DNA from: Paenisporosarcina sp. HGH0030
Lineage (GTDB): Bacteria; Bacillota; Bacilli; Bacillales_A; Planococcaceae
Assembly (NCBI RefSeq): GCF_000411295.1
Contig: NZ_KE150421.1
Span: 1,432,835 to 1,496,834 of the forward strand
Reading direction: 5' to 3'
Length of the DNA stretch: 64,000 nucleotides
The translations under genes were made by a program, and so were the position numbers. Within the stretch, counting starts at the first letter, position 1. The number at the start of each line of letters is the position of its first letter. This document shows positions 35,416 through 44,830 of the stretch, in pieces. The notes under the pieces were generated by a model. That model was not told the origin of the DNA. It did not search any database and saw nothing but the letters and a program-made list of their open reading frames with translations.

Positions 35416-36564
35416 CTAACGTTTTGCAACTATTAACCTATGAAAAAGTTGTTTTAAAAATGTTTCTTGCATGATTTGTTGTGACACTAATTTAGATAGA
35501 TCGAAATTTATTTGCTGTAGCAATTGGCAATATTGCATGACTACATCTTTCGCTATTTTAAAGTCTATTACTCTACAGTATTCGGCAAGAAATGCTTCTA
35601 TCCAACCTTCGCTGATATTATCGAAATCTACTTGCTTTTGGGATAGCGCGCATATTAGCGCTAACTGCCATTCTGTAGAATGGTTTTGGAAGACTTGTGA
35701 TCCAAGGAGTGGAAAGCCTATATATAACGGTAAATCTTTTGGTAGAATGCGTTGAATATAACAATTGTTTAAAAACTTATCTCTGGTACCAAATTTACTG
35801 GAATAAATTCGATTGGTTAATAACTTGGAGCGTTTATGCTGGTAAAAACTCCAATATTGATTTGCTTCGTTCTGAGTAAGTGGTTTTATGTGTGCAAAAG
35901 GAAAAGTTTGAAACTTATTTGGCAAAGTACAAATCTTGGCTATAAATGATGACCCGCTAATATGTAATAGATGACTAATATAAACAAATTGAGTACTGGT
36001 CGGATCATAGGTGATTAACGAGGGCTTGGATGAAGAATCTATTGTGATAAACGACTGCTCAAACTTGGATAATTTGATGAAAGTTACGCCAGTTGCCTTG
36101 ACATTAATATTAGCAGGGGTGCGAAGTAACCAAACGGATGGAATTTTCACTTGATTATATCCAAGATTTCTTTTATAGACATCGTCTATGGGTATTACAC
36201 TGCACTGAAATTCTACAGCAAATAAATTTCTGCCTCTTTGCACCAATAAATCAGGTCGTTGTGAAATTTTCGGAATGAATGCTTCGACCTCTACTTGAAA
36301 ACCTACTCGTGTAAAGAATTCAGCAAGCTGTTGTTTTCCAATTAAATGTGTTGGGGATTCTCTTTCAGAAAATGAAGTAAAACAATCGCTTAGAACGATA
36401 TGGGCGAAATGGGGAGTGACGACTTTGCCAATTTTTAAGCGAAGGGGGTTTCCGCATTGGGGGCATGTAAATTGGCTTGTACTTCGCATTAGTTCCAACT
36501 GACTTTTTGTCATATGTCTTTCCAGTGTGAAATTTTTCTCGTTATTTATTTGTGCCGTTAGAAT
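35416..36564 (-). CDS. coiA: Competence protein CoiA
   Basis: About 382 residues. N-terminal zinc-ribbon-like CPQCGNPLRLKIGKVVTPHFAH, then a nuclease-like core (SPTHLIGKQQLAEFF, RPDLLVQRGRNLFAVEFQCS with the D...E.Q pattern) as in CoiA/YjbF, needed for DNA uptake/recombination during transformation. The SD AAGGAGG is too close to GTG (36573) or TTG (36570); the in-frame codon eight bases after it is ATT (36562-36564), which gives MLTAQ, the usual CoiA opening. If GTG is used the protein has 385 residues. Confidence 0.88.
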   Translation of the reverse strand: MLTAQINNEKNFTLERHMTKSQLELMRSTSQFTCPQCGNPLRLKIGKVVTPHFAHIVLSDCFTSFSERESPTHLIGKQQLAEFFTRVGFQVEVEAFIPKISQRPDLLVQRGRNLFAVEFQCSVIPIDDVYKRNLGYNQVKIPSVWLLRTPANINVKATGVTFIKLSKFEQSFITIDSSSKPSLITYDPTSTQFVYISHLLHISGSSFIAKICTLPNKFQTFPFAHIKPLTQNEANQYWSFYQHKRSKLLTNRIYSSKFGTRDKFLNNCYIQRILPKDLPLYIGFPLLGSQVFQNHSTEWQLALICALSQKQVDFDNISEGWIEAFLAEYCRVIDFKIAKDVVMQYCQLLQQINFDLSKLVSQQIMQETFLKQLFHRLIVAKR

Positions 36565-36689
36565 ACACAACACCTCCTTTTTAATATTTTACGAATATTC
36601 CAACATAAAGGCAATTAAAAAATTGTCACTCACCTCTTTAGCACAATGACAGCAACACAAAAAAGAATATTTATTTTGAACCAAGACAT

Positions 36690-36715
36690 AAAAAAATCCT
36701 CCCCGTTAAGGGAGG
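36690..36715 (-). terminator. Terminator of mecA
   Basis: CCTCCC and GGGAGG pair around CGTTAA; on the minus strand the stem is followed by ATTTTTTTATG. Confidence 0.88.
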
Positions 36716-36718
36716 CGA

Positions 36719-37387
36719 TTAACTGAAATATTTATTGATTTGCTCAAATACCTCATCGGCCATTATTTCTTTGCCATACTCTTTCATACGATGAACCGTC
36801 ACGGTTGAACCGGACGTATATTCAGAAAGTATGCTGACCATATTTTCAATTTCTTCGTCATTCATTAACTCAGCATCTGCTTTAACGTATAAGTAGTAAC
36901 GATCTTTATAAGCGAATAAAGACGTTGATACATACGAAGGCAAATCAATGCGCTTAGCTAATGGAATCAAATCTTCAAAGTCATTCACAAAAAATGTGAA
37001 TTCACTTTGAGGTTCATCTGAATCAGTAAAAAGTCCACCATATTCATCATAAGATTGTTCGTCTGATGAACTTTCAGACATATTAGAAAAGTATTGACCC
37101 TTTTCATCCATTTCAAATGGAGAGTCTACTTTCTTCCCATCACGATTAATTTGTGCCCGAGTTACTGTTACTTCAAGTCCTTTATCCATTGCATGAACTT
37201 GAATCCACAATGGACCTTCGACTTCAAAGTCTGATTCATCATTAATTTCATCCATCATTTCCCAAAAGAGTTCTTCGCTTTTATCTCGATTAAACCAAAT
37301 TTCGTCTCGGCTGAAGCCTCTTTTTTCAATGTCGATGTATGAAATGTAGAATTTGACTGTGTTTTCATTAATGCGTTCGATATCCAT
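36719..37387 (-). CDS. mecA: Adaptor protein MecA
   Basis: 222 residues. N-terminal substrate-binding domain starting MDIERINENTVKFYISYIDIEKRGF, an acidic linker (ESSSDEQSYDEYGG), and the C-terminal ClpC-binding domain ending MADEVFEQINKYF. It brings ComK and other proteins to ClpCP. ATG at 37387 matches the family start; the ATG nine bases further upstream sits in the SD. Confidence 0.96.
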   Translation of the reverse strand: MDIERINENTVKFYISYIDIEKRGFSRDEIWFNRDKSEELFWEMMDEINDESDFEVEGPLWIQVHAMDKGLEVTVTRAQINRDGKKVDSPFEMDEKGQYFSNMSESSSDEQSYDEYGGLFTDSDEPQSEFTFFVNDFEDLIPLAKRIDLPSYVSTSLFAYKDRYYLYVKADAELMNDEEIENMVSILSEYTSGSTVTVHRMKEYGKEIMADEVFEQINKYFS

Positions 37388-37584
37388 TTTACACATCTCC
37401 CTTCGATCGCTTTAAAGGGATTCCCCTTTTTTCAGCAACACTTCAAGCCGCTTACCGATACAGTGTCTGTTTCTATTGTATGACGGTCCAGAGAAAATGA
37501 AAAGGATATGCTCCTACTCTGGAAAATACAATTTATTAGCATTGTAGTAGAGCGAGAAGAGATTGGCAAGCTGAAAAATGCAAA

Positions 37585-37636
37585 ATGACTGACGTTTTCT
37601 TCTCAATTAAAATTAAAAGAAGAATCAATCAGTCAT
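37585..37636 (-). terminator. Terminator of spx
   Basis: AATGACTGA...TTCTTCT pairs with AGAAGAA...TCAGTCATT with a small internal loop, flanked by T and A tracts. Confidence 0.85.
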
Positions 37637-37649
37637 TTTTCATCCGAAT

Positions 37650-38045
37650 TTAGTTAACCATGCGTTGTGCTTCAAGCAATTGATAAGCCCGAACTTTACG
37701 AGGTAAAAAACGACGAATTTCATCTTCGTTATAACCTACTTGTAGACGCTTTTCATCTAGAATAATTGGACGACGTAACAGTCCAGGATGTTCTTGAATT
37801 AATTCGTACAAACGTTGAAGTGGTAAGCTTTCAACATCAACATTTAATTTTTGGAATATTTTAGAACGAGTGGAAATGATCTCATCAGTACCATCTTCCG
37901 TCATTCGAAGAATTTCTTTAATTTCGCTAATACTTAGCGGTTCCGAAAAGATGTTACGCTCAGTATATGGAATGTCATGCTCTTCTAACCATGCTTTCGC
38001 TTTTCGACATGATGTACAGCTAGGAGAAGTAAACAATGTAACCAT
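37650..38045 (-). CDS. spx: Transcriptional regulator Spx
   Basis: 131 residues, ArsC-like. Redox CxxC in [11 protein letters not shown] (Cys10, Cys13), the RPI loop region [16 protein letters not shown] and the conserved [11 protein letters not shown]. Spx binds the RNA polymerase alpha C-terminal domain to activate thiol-stress genes. Degraded by ClpXP with SpxH, which is encoded in this window. Two ATGs stand in tandem (38048, 38045); the second gives the family MVTL start. The long AT-rich upstream region probably holds several promoters. Confidence 0.97.
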   Translation of the reverse strand: MVTLFTSPSCTSCRKAKAWLEEHDIPYTERNIFSEPLSISEIKEILRMTEDGTDEIISTRSKIFQKLNVDVESLPLQRLYELIQEHPGLLRRPIILDEKRLQVGYNEDEIRRFLPRKVRAYQLLEAQRMVN

Positions 38046-38410
38046 CATAGGAACACTTCCTTTCAAATGTGTAAACAAGTTCAAGTAAATTGTAACAACT
38101 TTTAATTTAGAATTACTTTAATATAGGTTAACAAAATTTATTATACACCATTTTCAAGATTTTTAATATAGAATATGAAGAAAAAGTCAAGTAATTTAAT
38201 GTGGCGTCACATTTTAGCAATAATATGTAGGAAGCACGCACTCTAACTCAATTTCTATGCTATACATTTAAAATATACCCGCATCTAACCTGTTTTAAAC
38301 AATAAAATTTGTTTGGATTTTCAATTCTCAATTAGAGAATGAAAATGACAAAATGTTTTTTCTCTTCATTAAATAATACGTTTAAAACACCCAAAAGGTT
38401 TCATATTTAG
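38046..38410. other. spx upstream region
   Basis: About 365 bp without an ORF, AT-rich. It must contain the spx promoter(s), but I could not pick a single convincing -35/-10 pair. Confidence 0.5.
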
Positions 38411-38449
38411 AAAAAAAAAAAAATTCTCTTCCATACGAAAGAGAATTTT
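38411..38449 (-). terminator. Terminator of the DUF4015 gene
   Basis: AATTCTCTT and AAGAGAATT form a stem; the minus-strand 3' side is a run of twelve T. Confidence 0.9.
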
Positions 38450-38456
38450 TTCTGTG

Positions 38457-39662
38457 TTATGGTGTGTAATCCACACCTGGCGAATAACGATTGCCCGCAT
38501 TCCATAATAAGTATTCTTTTATACCAGCTTCACTTAACGCACGTATTTGCGCTTCCACTTCTGCAGCACCGTATTTCTTGTAATTCCCTGCTCCTAAGTA
38601 GGAAGCTGTGAAATCCTGTAACCATGGACGTGAAATTGGCGGACTTTCAAGTTTGCCCAGTGTGGCATTTTCAGCTTTTGCATATTCTTGGACAAGTCGA
38701 TACGGTTCTAAATCTGGCTTAGCGATGCCAAAATAAGACGTCCAGTGACTTGGGTAGATCATTGACGAAATCACATCAACATTTTCGGAAATTTTCCCGA
38801 AATTTTGTCCGATTCCTGGTGCTTCAGGTAAGGTTGCGGCATACCCGAAGATATCCACAGATACTTTTACATCATAAGGTTTTAATTTCTCACGTGCATA
38901 CGCTACAAAATCGGTCACTGCATGAACACGTAGTTGTACATCGTCATCTTTAGAAGTTGCATAGTCACCTTTTCCATATTTAAGTGAATCAGAACGCGTT
39001 TCAAATCCTTCAGGGAAACGTACATAATCAAATTGGACTTCCTGGAAGCCCATTTTTGCAGCTTCTATTGCAATGGCAACGTTATGATCCCATACTTCTT
39101 TCATGAAAGGGTTTACAAATGATTCTCCGCGACCGTTTTTCCAGACTGTTGAACCTCCCACAAAGGAAAGCTCTGGTTTGGCATTAGCAAGGTTGGAATC
39201 TTTGAAAACCACTACACGTGCGATTGGGTATACTTGTTTTTCCTCTAAAACTTTTAACATCGCTTTTGGATCTTTAATATATGGGTTTCCGATATTTAAA
39301 GGTTTTAATGGTGAGTCGTCGGCTGGAACATATGTTAAATCGCCAAAATCATCTTTAATATCAATAACCATGGCATTTAATTCAGTGGAATCCATTAACT
39401 TCAATAACTCTTTAAAGCGTGCTCCTCCTGCTGAATGACCAGTTACATAGACACCACGGATGGCATCAGGATAAGTGAAATTCATACCCGAATCAAATCG
39501 AAACAATGCGGAAGCAGTAATCATTTCTTCTTCAACCGTAGTAAAGCCATATGTACGTTCAGTAAAGTCCTTGACGATTACTTCTTTCGCTGCATAGCCT
39601 GAAGTAGGCATTAATAATGCTGCAACTAAAGCACTTGTTCCTATGTATTTTCTTACTGTCAT
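38457..39662 (-). CDS. Exported putative glycoside hydrolase (DUF4015)
   Basis: 401 residues with a signal peptide (about 1-24, ending SGYAAK) and a GHL-type TIM barrel: AIRGVYVTGHSAG, AMVIDIKDDFGDLTYV, EVQFDYVRFPEGF, VSVDIFGYAA and VDVISSMIYPSHW, all in the order of DUF4015 proteins. The acidic residues in these strands suggest hydrolase activity on an extracellular polysaccharide, not proven. ATG at 39662 with GAAAGGAAG is preferred to an upstream start. Confidence 0.87.
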   Translation of the reverse strand: MTVRKYIGTSALVAALLMPTSGYAAKEVIVKDFTERTYGFTTVEEEMITASALFRFDSGMNFTYPDAIRGVYVTGHSAGGARFKELLKLMDSTELNAMVIDIKDDFGDLTYVPADDSPLKPLNIGNPYIKDPKAMLKVLEEKQVYPIARVVVFKDSNLANAKPELSFVGGSTVWKNGRGESFVNPFMKEVWDHNVAIAIEAAKMGFQEVQFDYVRFPEGFETRSDSLKYGKGDYATSKDDDVQLRVHAVTDFVAYAREKLKPYDVKVSVDIFGYAATLPEAPGIGQNFGKISENVDVISSMIYPSHWTSYFGIAKPDLEPYRLVQEYAKAENATLGKLESPPISRPWLQDFTASYLGAGNYKKYGAAEVEAQIRALSEAGIKEYLLWNAGNRYSPGVDYTP

Positions 39663-39821
39663 AATTTGTACTTCCTTTCTATTCTCTACCATTTTAGCAA
39701 GTATACATATGCATTTAAAGATTAATTTGTCATATAAAAAAAGAAAGCCAATGTTAAACTTTCTCGGTTGTTTTTAAAAAATAGGCTCTGTTTAACTTGA
39801 TTGTTGTTTTGTATCAAATTA

Positions 39822-39861
39822 AGAAGCGTATTCGATATTTTGAGTCGAATACACTTCTTGT
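39822..39861 (-). terminator. Hairpin after DUF3953 gene
   Basis: AAGAAGCGTATTCGA and TCGAATACACTTCTT form a 15-bp stem with one mismatch; the T tract is weak. Probably a terminator for the gene at 39898. Confidence 0.6.
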
Positions 39862-39897
39862 TCTTTCGTATGGAGAATAATACTTACATTAAACTCC

Positions 39898-40131
39898 CTA
39901 ATGCAATATAAAACTTTGGATAGATACGAATAGCGAAAATGCAAATACGCCTATCAATAACCAGCCTGTCAGCTTTTTATTTTGTTGGAATTCTTGTATT
40001 CCCGTCACCAACATTGCTAAACCTAAAAATAAAATCAAATATGCTTGAAATTCAAAATTTCTTGTAATTAATCCATAACCAGCTAATGCTAATGTAATAA
40101 TTGAAAATAGAATCCGTAAAATCATTAACAA
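39898..40131 (-). CDS. DUF3953 family membrane protein (second copy)
   Basis: 77 residues, three helices with ITRNFEFQAYLILFLGLAML and FAFSLFVSIQSFIL. It is a paralogue of the 11577-11810 gene (same length and loop pattern). TTG start ten bases after AAGGAGG. Unlike its paralogue it is not followed by a palindromic element, so it may be the resident core copy. Confidence 0.8.
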   Translation of the reverse strand: MLMILRILFSIITLALAGYGLITRNFEFQAYLILFLGLAMLVTGIQEFQQNKKLTGWLLIGVFAFSLFVSIQSFILH

Positions 40132-40432
40132 AGTTTATCTACCTCCTTAAACTAAACTCTGCCTATTTTCTTAACTAAGGCATTTTTTTCTTCATTATAT
40201 AATATAATTCTACAAATATTCCCAAAATTTTTGTTATGCTGTCCTTTTTCTTAATGGAATCGTTGCGTTAGTTTCGTTTATTGGGTATAAACATATGTTC
40301 TATACAGTCGAATATCACAGTATTATTAAACAGATCCCAAAAAAGGAATCTGTGCCATTTCCGCAGCCGAACTAACAAACCTCCTCGGGCCAATAGGATG
40401 TTGGTCACGAAGGTGTTACCACAAAATTGCAT

Positions 40433-40492
40433 TTTGCGACGAGTAACCGCAGGAGCAATCTTTTTTTTTGCGACGAGTAACCGCAGGAGCAG
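40433..40492. repeat. Tandem pair of 26-bp direct repeats
   Basis: Two identical units containing CGACGAGTAACCGCAGG (40433-40458 and 40467-40492) separated by eight bases. They lie in the 530-bp non-coding gap downstream of oppF, next to another dispersed repeat. Confidence 0.85.
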
Positions 40493-40537
40493 CATTTTCG
40501 AAGAATGAGACCCACAAGTATGTGGTTTTCATACTCG

Positions 40538-40573
40538 TTGGCTAATGCGGAACATACGGCTAGCGTATATGTA
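40538..40573. repeat. Dispersed repeat, second copy
   Basis: TTGGCTAATGCGGAACAT then GGCTAGCGTATATGTA, closely matching 33188-33223. Confidence 0.7.
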
Positions 40574-40607
40574 CGAGAAACAAACTTCTCTTTTAACAGA
40601 GCCAAAA

Positions 40608-40636
40608 GAAAAAGCCATTCCTTATGAAGGAATGGC
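40608..40636 (-). terminator. Terminator of the opp operon
   Basis: GCCATTCCTT and AAGGAATGGC form a 10-bp stem around ATG/CAT; the minus strand continues TTTTTCTTTTGG. Confidence 0.92.
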
Positions 40637-40667
40637 ACATTTCATTTTTCCCGTGTATCAAAGTTCA

Positions 40668-41609
40668 TTATACACGAGCTGCAGAAGTTAACTTTAATGA
40701 TTCAAATTCACGTTCTGAACAGAATACAAAATGTCCAGGTGTTACTTCACGCATCGCAATTTCTTCCCCATCTTGATAGTTATGAGATGTAGGATCGTAC
40801 GATTTACGTACGCGTGTACGCTCATAGTTAGGATCTGGAAGTGGAATTGCAGATAACAAAGATTGTGTATAAGGATGTAATGGGTTATTGTACAACTCTT
40901 CGGCAGGAGCCAATTCAACCAATTTCCCGAAATACATCACACCGATACGATCAGAAATGTATTTTACCATCGACAAGTCATGTGCGATAAATAAATAAGT
41001 CAAACCTTTTTCTTCTTGTAGTTCTTTTAATAAGTTAACTACTTGTGCTTGAATCGATACGTCCAACGCAGAAATTGGCTCATCAGCGATGATGAATTCA
41101 GGATCTACTGCAAGAGCGCGAGCGATACCAAGACGTTGGCGTTGTCCACCCGAGAATTCATGTGGATAGCGGTTTGCATGTTCTTTATTAAGACCAACAG
41201 TCTCTAAAAGTTCATGGACACGATCTTTACGCTCTTTTGAATTTTTTGTTAAGCCATGAATATCTAAACCTTCTGCAATAATATCCAATACTTTCATACG
41301 TGGATTGAGCGACGCATATGGATCTTGGAAAATCATTTGCATTTTACGGTTAAATATTTTTAAATCCGACTTTGATTTTTTCCCATGTACATTAATTCCA
41401 TCGAAAATCACTTCGCCGTCTGTTGCATTATATAAGCGGATAATTGAGCGGCCAGTTGTTGATTTCCCACAACCTGACTCTCCAACCAATCCAAGTGTTT
41501 CACCTTTGTAAATATCGAAGCTAATGTCATCTACTGCACGCACTTCATTAGCTTTGCCTTCATTGAAATATTGTTTTAAGTTTCTAATTTCTAGCAATTT
41601 TTCAGCCAT
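40668..41609 (-). CDS. oppF: Oligopeptide ABC transporter ATP-binding protein OppF
   Basis: 313 residues. Walker A GESGCGKSTTGRS, signature LSGG-type motif as [16 protein letters not shown], Walker B IIADEPISALD and the C-terminal Opp/Dpp domain (NNPLHPYTQSLLSAIPLPDP). Couples ATP hydrolysis to peptide import with OppD. Last gene of oppABCDF; its start overlaps the oppD stop. Confidence 0.95.
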   Translation of the reverse strand: MAEKLLEIRNLKQYFNEGKANEVRAVDDISFDIYKGETLGLVGESGCGKSTTGRSIIRLYNATDGEVIFDGINVHGKKSKSDLKIFNRKMQMIFQDPYASLNPRMKVLDIIAEGLDIHGLTKNSKERKDRVHELLETVGLNKEHANRYPHEFSGGQRQRLGIARALAVDPEFIIADEPISALDVSIQAQVVNLLKELQEEKGLTYLFIAHDLSMVKYISDRIGVMYFGKLVELAPAEELYNNPLHPYTQSLLSAIPLPDPNYERTRVRKSYDPTSHNYQDGEEIAMREVTPGHFVFCSEREFESLKLTSAARV

Positions 41610-42664
41610 CAGCGCGCAACTCCTTCATAGTATCGACTTCCCGGGAATTTCTTCATACGTTCCACAATGGCAGCTGGCGGCTCGACTTGAGGTGCTTCCG
41701 GATGTAATAACCAAGTCGCAGCGTAATGTGTATCGCTCACTTGGAATACTGGCGGAGCCTGTTCCAAATCGATTGCAAGTGCATAGTCACTACGAAGTGC
41801 AAATGCATCTCCTTTTGGTGGATCCAATAAATCAGGAGGTGTCCCTGGAATTGCATATAATTTTTCATCTGCTGTATCCAGAGAAGGCATTGAGCTTAAT
41901 AATCCCCATGTATACGGATGTTGGGGGTTATAGAAAATCTCATCCACTGTACCCATTTCGACAATACGTCCACCATACATAACCGCAACTCGGTCTGCAA
42001 CGTTTGCTACAACACCCAAGTCATGTGTAATGAAAATGATAGATGTATCAATTTTCTTCTGTAAATCTTTCATTAATTCAAGAATTTGAGCTTGAATCGT
42101 AACGTCCAATGCTGTTGTTGGTTCATCCGCAATCAGAATCTGAGGATTACAAGCAAGAGCAATCGCTATAACGATACGTTGTCGTTGGCCACCAGAGAAT
42201 TGGTGTGGATATTGTTTAATACGTAATTCAGGTTTAGGCATCCCTACCATACGCAATAAATCAATCGCAATTTTTTTCGCTTCTGTTTTCCCTACTTTTT
42301 GGTGCTTTAACAATGGTTCAGTAATTTGACGACCAATTGTCATTGTAGGGTTAAGTGAAGTCATCGGATCTTGGAAGATCATTGAGATATCTTTACCACG
42401 AATTTTTTGCATTTCTTTATCTGAGAGCTTTGTTAGATCTTTGCCATTGAACAAAATTTGTCCGCTTTTGAATTCTGAACTAGATTCTGGTAAAAGACGC
42501 ATAATCGCTTTTGTTGTTACTGATTTCCCTGAACCTGATTCACCAACAATCGCTAGCGTTTCCCCTTTTTGCAAATCGAAGTTTACACCACGAATGGCTT
42601 TTACTTCCCCTGCAAAAGTGTGGAAGGAAAGCTGAAGGTCTTTTACTTCTAAGATTTTTTCCAT
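41609..42664 (-). CDS. oppD: Oligopeptide ABC transporter ATP-binding protein OppD
   Basis: 351 residues. Walker [14 protein letters not shown], signature [16 protein letters not shown], Walker [12 protein letters not shown], and a C-terminal extension ([34 protein letters not shown]) typical of OppD; only one cysteine-poor version of the usual Fe-S-like tail is present. SD AAGGAGG lies before ATG; 17 bp from oppC. Confidence 0.95.
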   Translation of the reverse strand: MEKILEVKDLQLSFHTFAGEVKAIRGVNFDLQKGETLAIVGESGSGKSVTTKAIMRLLPESSSEFKSGQILFNGKDLTKLSDKEMQKIRGKDISMIFQDPMTSLNPTMTIGRQITEPLLKHQKVGKTEAKKIAIDLLRMVGMPKPELRIKQYPHQFSGGQRQRIVIAIALACNPQILIADEPTTALDVTIQAQILELMKDLQKKIDTSIIFITHDLGVVANVADRVAVMYGGRIVEMGTVDEIFYNPQHPYTWGLLSSMPSLDTADEKLYAIPGTPPDLLDPPKGDAFALRSDYALAIDLEQAPPVFQVSDTHYAATWLLHPEAPQVEPPAAIVERMKKFPGSRYYEGVAR

Positions 42665-42681
42665 TGTCGCTTTCCTCCTTC

Positions 42682-43701
42682 TTAATCTTTCATTTTCGGA
42701 TCAAGTGCATCACGTAATCCATCTCCGAGTAAGTTAAATGCCACCATCAATAAACTCAAGACAATTGACGGGAACATCAAAATATGCGGTTGGAATTTGA
42801 TTAGTTTATAACCATCGTTAATCAATGTTCCAAGTGATGCAGCTGGTGGTTGTAACCCAAGACCGATAAAGCTCAAGAAAGCCTCGAAGAAGATTGCACC
42901 TGGAATTGTGAACATTGTGTTGATAATAATAATTCCTAGAATGTTAGGAAGTAAGTGTTTAGAAATGATGCGGTTGTTGCTTGCTCCTAAAGTACGTGAA
43001 GCCAATACGAATTCCTGGTTTTTATATTTAAGAACTTGTCCACGTACAACACGTGACATCCCAATCCATCCAGTAATTGTAATGGCGATAATAATGGCCA
43101 TGATACCTGGATCCATGACGAGAATCATTAAGATAACCACGACAAGGTTTGGAATTCCGTATAAGATTTCAACGACACGTTGCATGATATCATCTACTCG
43201 TCCGCCATAATATGCAGAAATTCCTCCATAAAGAACGCCGATGACCATATCTATTAAAGCTGCAATGAATGCAATGAATAATGAGATTTGAGTACCTTCC
43301 CATACACGTGAGAACATATCACGTCCTAATCCATCAGTACCGAACCAGTAGTATTCGTCTACATTTTTCAGTTCATACAAATCTACTTCTTTACCTGCCA
43401 AATTCCCTGTTCCGTCCCAAATACCGATGTTTTCAAAACCTGGAACTTTCGGTGGTAAGTTTGCATGAGTAAGAGTTTGTGTCTCTGCATCATGCGGACT
43501 TATCATTGGCCCTACAAATGACATGATTATAATCAAAAACAAAATGACAATACTAACGATGGCCGCTTTGTTTTTACGAATGCGTAACCATGCATCTTGC
43601 CAGAAGCTTAAACTTGGTTTAGTAATACGTTCTGCTGCACTGCTATCTATTGTAATACGGTTAAAAGAACCAGCAGGTAATTTATCTAGATTTTGTGTCA
43701 T
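42682..43701 (-). CDS. oppC: Oligopeptide ABC transporter permease OppC
   Basis: 339 residues: an N-terminal OppC helix (LRIRKNKAAIVSIVILFLII), a large extracellular loop, and the permease domain with the EAA motif region ASRTLGASNNRIISKHLLPN. Forms the membrane channel with OppB. One-base overlap with oppB (TAATG). Confidence 0.95.
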   Translation of the reverse strand: MTQNLDKLPAGSFNRITIDSSAAERITKPSLSFWQDAWLRIRKNKAAIVSIVILFLIIIMSFVGPMISPHDAETQTLTHANLPPKVPGFENIGIWDGTGNLAGKEVDLYELKNVDEYYWFGTDGLGRDMFSRVWEGTQISLFIAFIAALIDMVIGVLYGGISAYYGGRVDDIMQRVVEILYGIPNLVVVILMILVMDPGIMAIIIAITITGWIGMSRVVRGQVLKYKNQEFVLASRTLGASNNRIISKHLLPNILGIIIINTMFTIPGAIFFEAFLSFIGLGLQPPAASLGTLINDGYKLIKFQPHILMFPSIVLSLLMVAFNLLGDGLRDALDPKMKD

Positions 43702-44633
43702 TAATTATTACCTCCTGATAAACGGATACGTGGGTCGATTACTCCATAAAGAACATCGACAACTAAGATAATGAAAATCAAGAATACAGAGAAGAACAAC
43801 GTTGTTCCCATAATAATTGAATAGTCATTGATCATAATCGCTTTTACAAATTGCTCACCGATACCTGGAATCGCAAATATTTGCTCGATAACAAGTGAAC
43901 CTGTAAGTAATCCAGCAGCAACTGGTCCTAAAACCGTTACCAAAGGAATCAAAGCATTACGGAAAGCATGCTTAAATGCTACTTCAAATCCACTGGCACC
44001 TTTAGAGCGTGCTAGAGTAATATAATCTGAGCTTAAGACTTCGATCATTTCTGTACGGATGAAACGTGAAGCAATTGCAAGTGGTCCCATTGCTAATGCA
44101 ATGGAAGGCATAACACTGGACATCCAGCCGTCTTTCCAAAGAGCTACTGGGAACCAGCCTAATTGTACGCCGAACCAATATTGAAGAGTTGTTGCAAAAA
44201 CGAATGATGGGATAGAAATACCGATAATAGCAATTAATGTACTACCGTAATCCCAAATCGTATTTTGTCGTAATGCGGCAATCATCCCAAGGATAATACC
44301 GATGAAAACTCCTAAAATCATACCTTGTGCACCTAGTAAGAAAGATGGTCCTAAGCGATTGAGAATTAAATCTGTTACGCTCGCACCTTTAAACTGGAAT
44401 GAGTTACCTAAGTCACCTTGTGCTAAATTTAGCATGTATTTACCATACTGAACTGGTAGTGGTTCATTTAAACCATATTTCGCCTCTACTACCGCTAGCT
44501 GGTCAGGGGTAAGTTTCGAAGCGGATGCAATAGGGGAACCTGGTAGCGTTTTCATTAAGAAAAATGTTGCTGTCGCAATCAGGAAAAGAGTAATGAACAT
44601 ATAAAAAACACGTCTTGCGATATACTTAGCCAT
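43701..44633 (-). CDS. oppB: Oligopeptide ABC transporter permease OppB
   Basis: 310 residues, about six helices, with the OppB start (RRVFYMFITLFLIATATFFLM) and EAA motif ARSKGASGFEVAFKHAFRN. Pairs with OppC. A terminator hairpin separates oppA from oppB, so the four distal genes are probably expressed at a lower level by readthrough. Confidence 0.95.
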   Translation of the reverse strand: MAKYIARRVFYMFITLFLIATATFFLMKTLPGSPIASASKLTPDQLAVVEAKYGLNEPLPVQYGKYMLNLAQGDLGNSFQFKGASVTDLILNRLGPSFLLGAQGMILGVFIGIILGMIAALRQNTIWDYGSTLIAIIGISIPSFVFATTLQYWFGVQLGWFPVALWKDGWMSSVMPSIALAMGPLAIASRFIRTEMIEVLSSDYITLARSKGASGFEVAFKHAFRNALIPLVTVLGPVAAGLLTGSLVIEQIFAIPGIGEQFVKAIMINDYSIIMGTTLFFSVFLIFIILVVDVLYGVIDPRIRLSGGNN

Positions 44634-44757
44634 TTTTGCACCTCCTAAGTGAATACGAGCAGAATTTAAATTCTACTTTTCTATATAAACAGATGAAACT
44701 AGTTAATGTCAAATTAATATTTGAAAATAGTAAATTTTTAATTAATTCACTCTCATT

Positions 44758-44801
44758 TAAAAAGAGAGTATATGGCCCTATTGGATACCATATACTCTCT
44801 C
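44758..44801 (-). terminator. Internal terminator between oppA and oppB
   Basis: GAGAGTATATGG and CCATATACTCTC form a perfect 12-bp stem; on the minus strand it runs into TTTTTAAATG. Position inside the operon suggests partial termination to give excess OppA. Confidence 0.88.
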
Positions 44802-44830
44802 TCTATGAGATTTTTTTTCTTAGTTAAAGA

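Noticed and set aside
40141-40190. Possible further copy of the palindromic element near the second DUF3953 gene
   Set aside because: AACTAA stretches occur, but core and pairing arms do not match, and it lies 5' rather than 3' of the gene.
40268-40638. ORFs in the gap downstream of oppF
   Set aside because: They translate the direct repeats and dispersed repeat; no SD and no domain.
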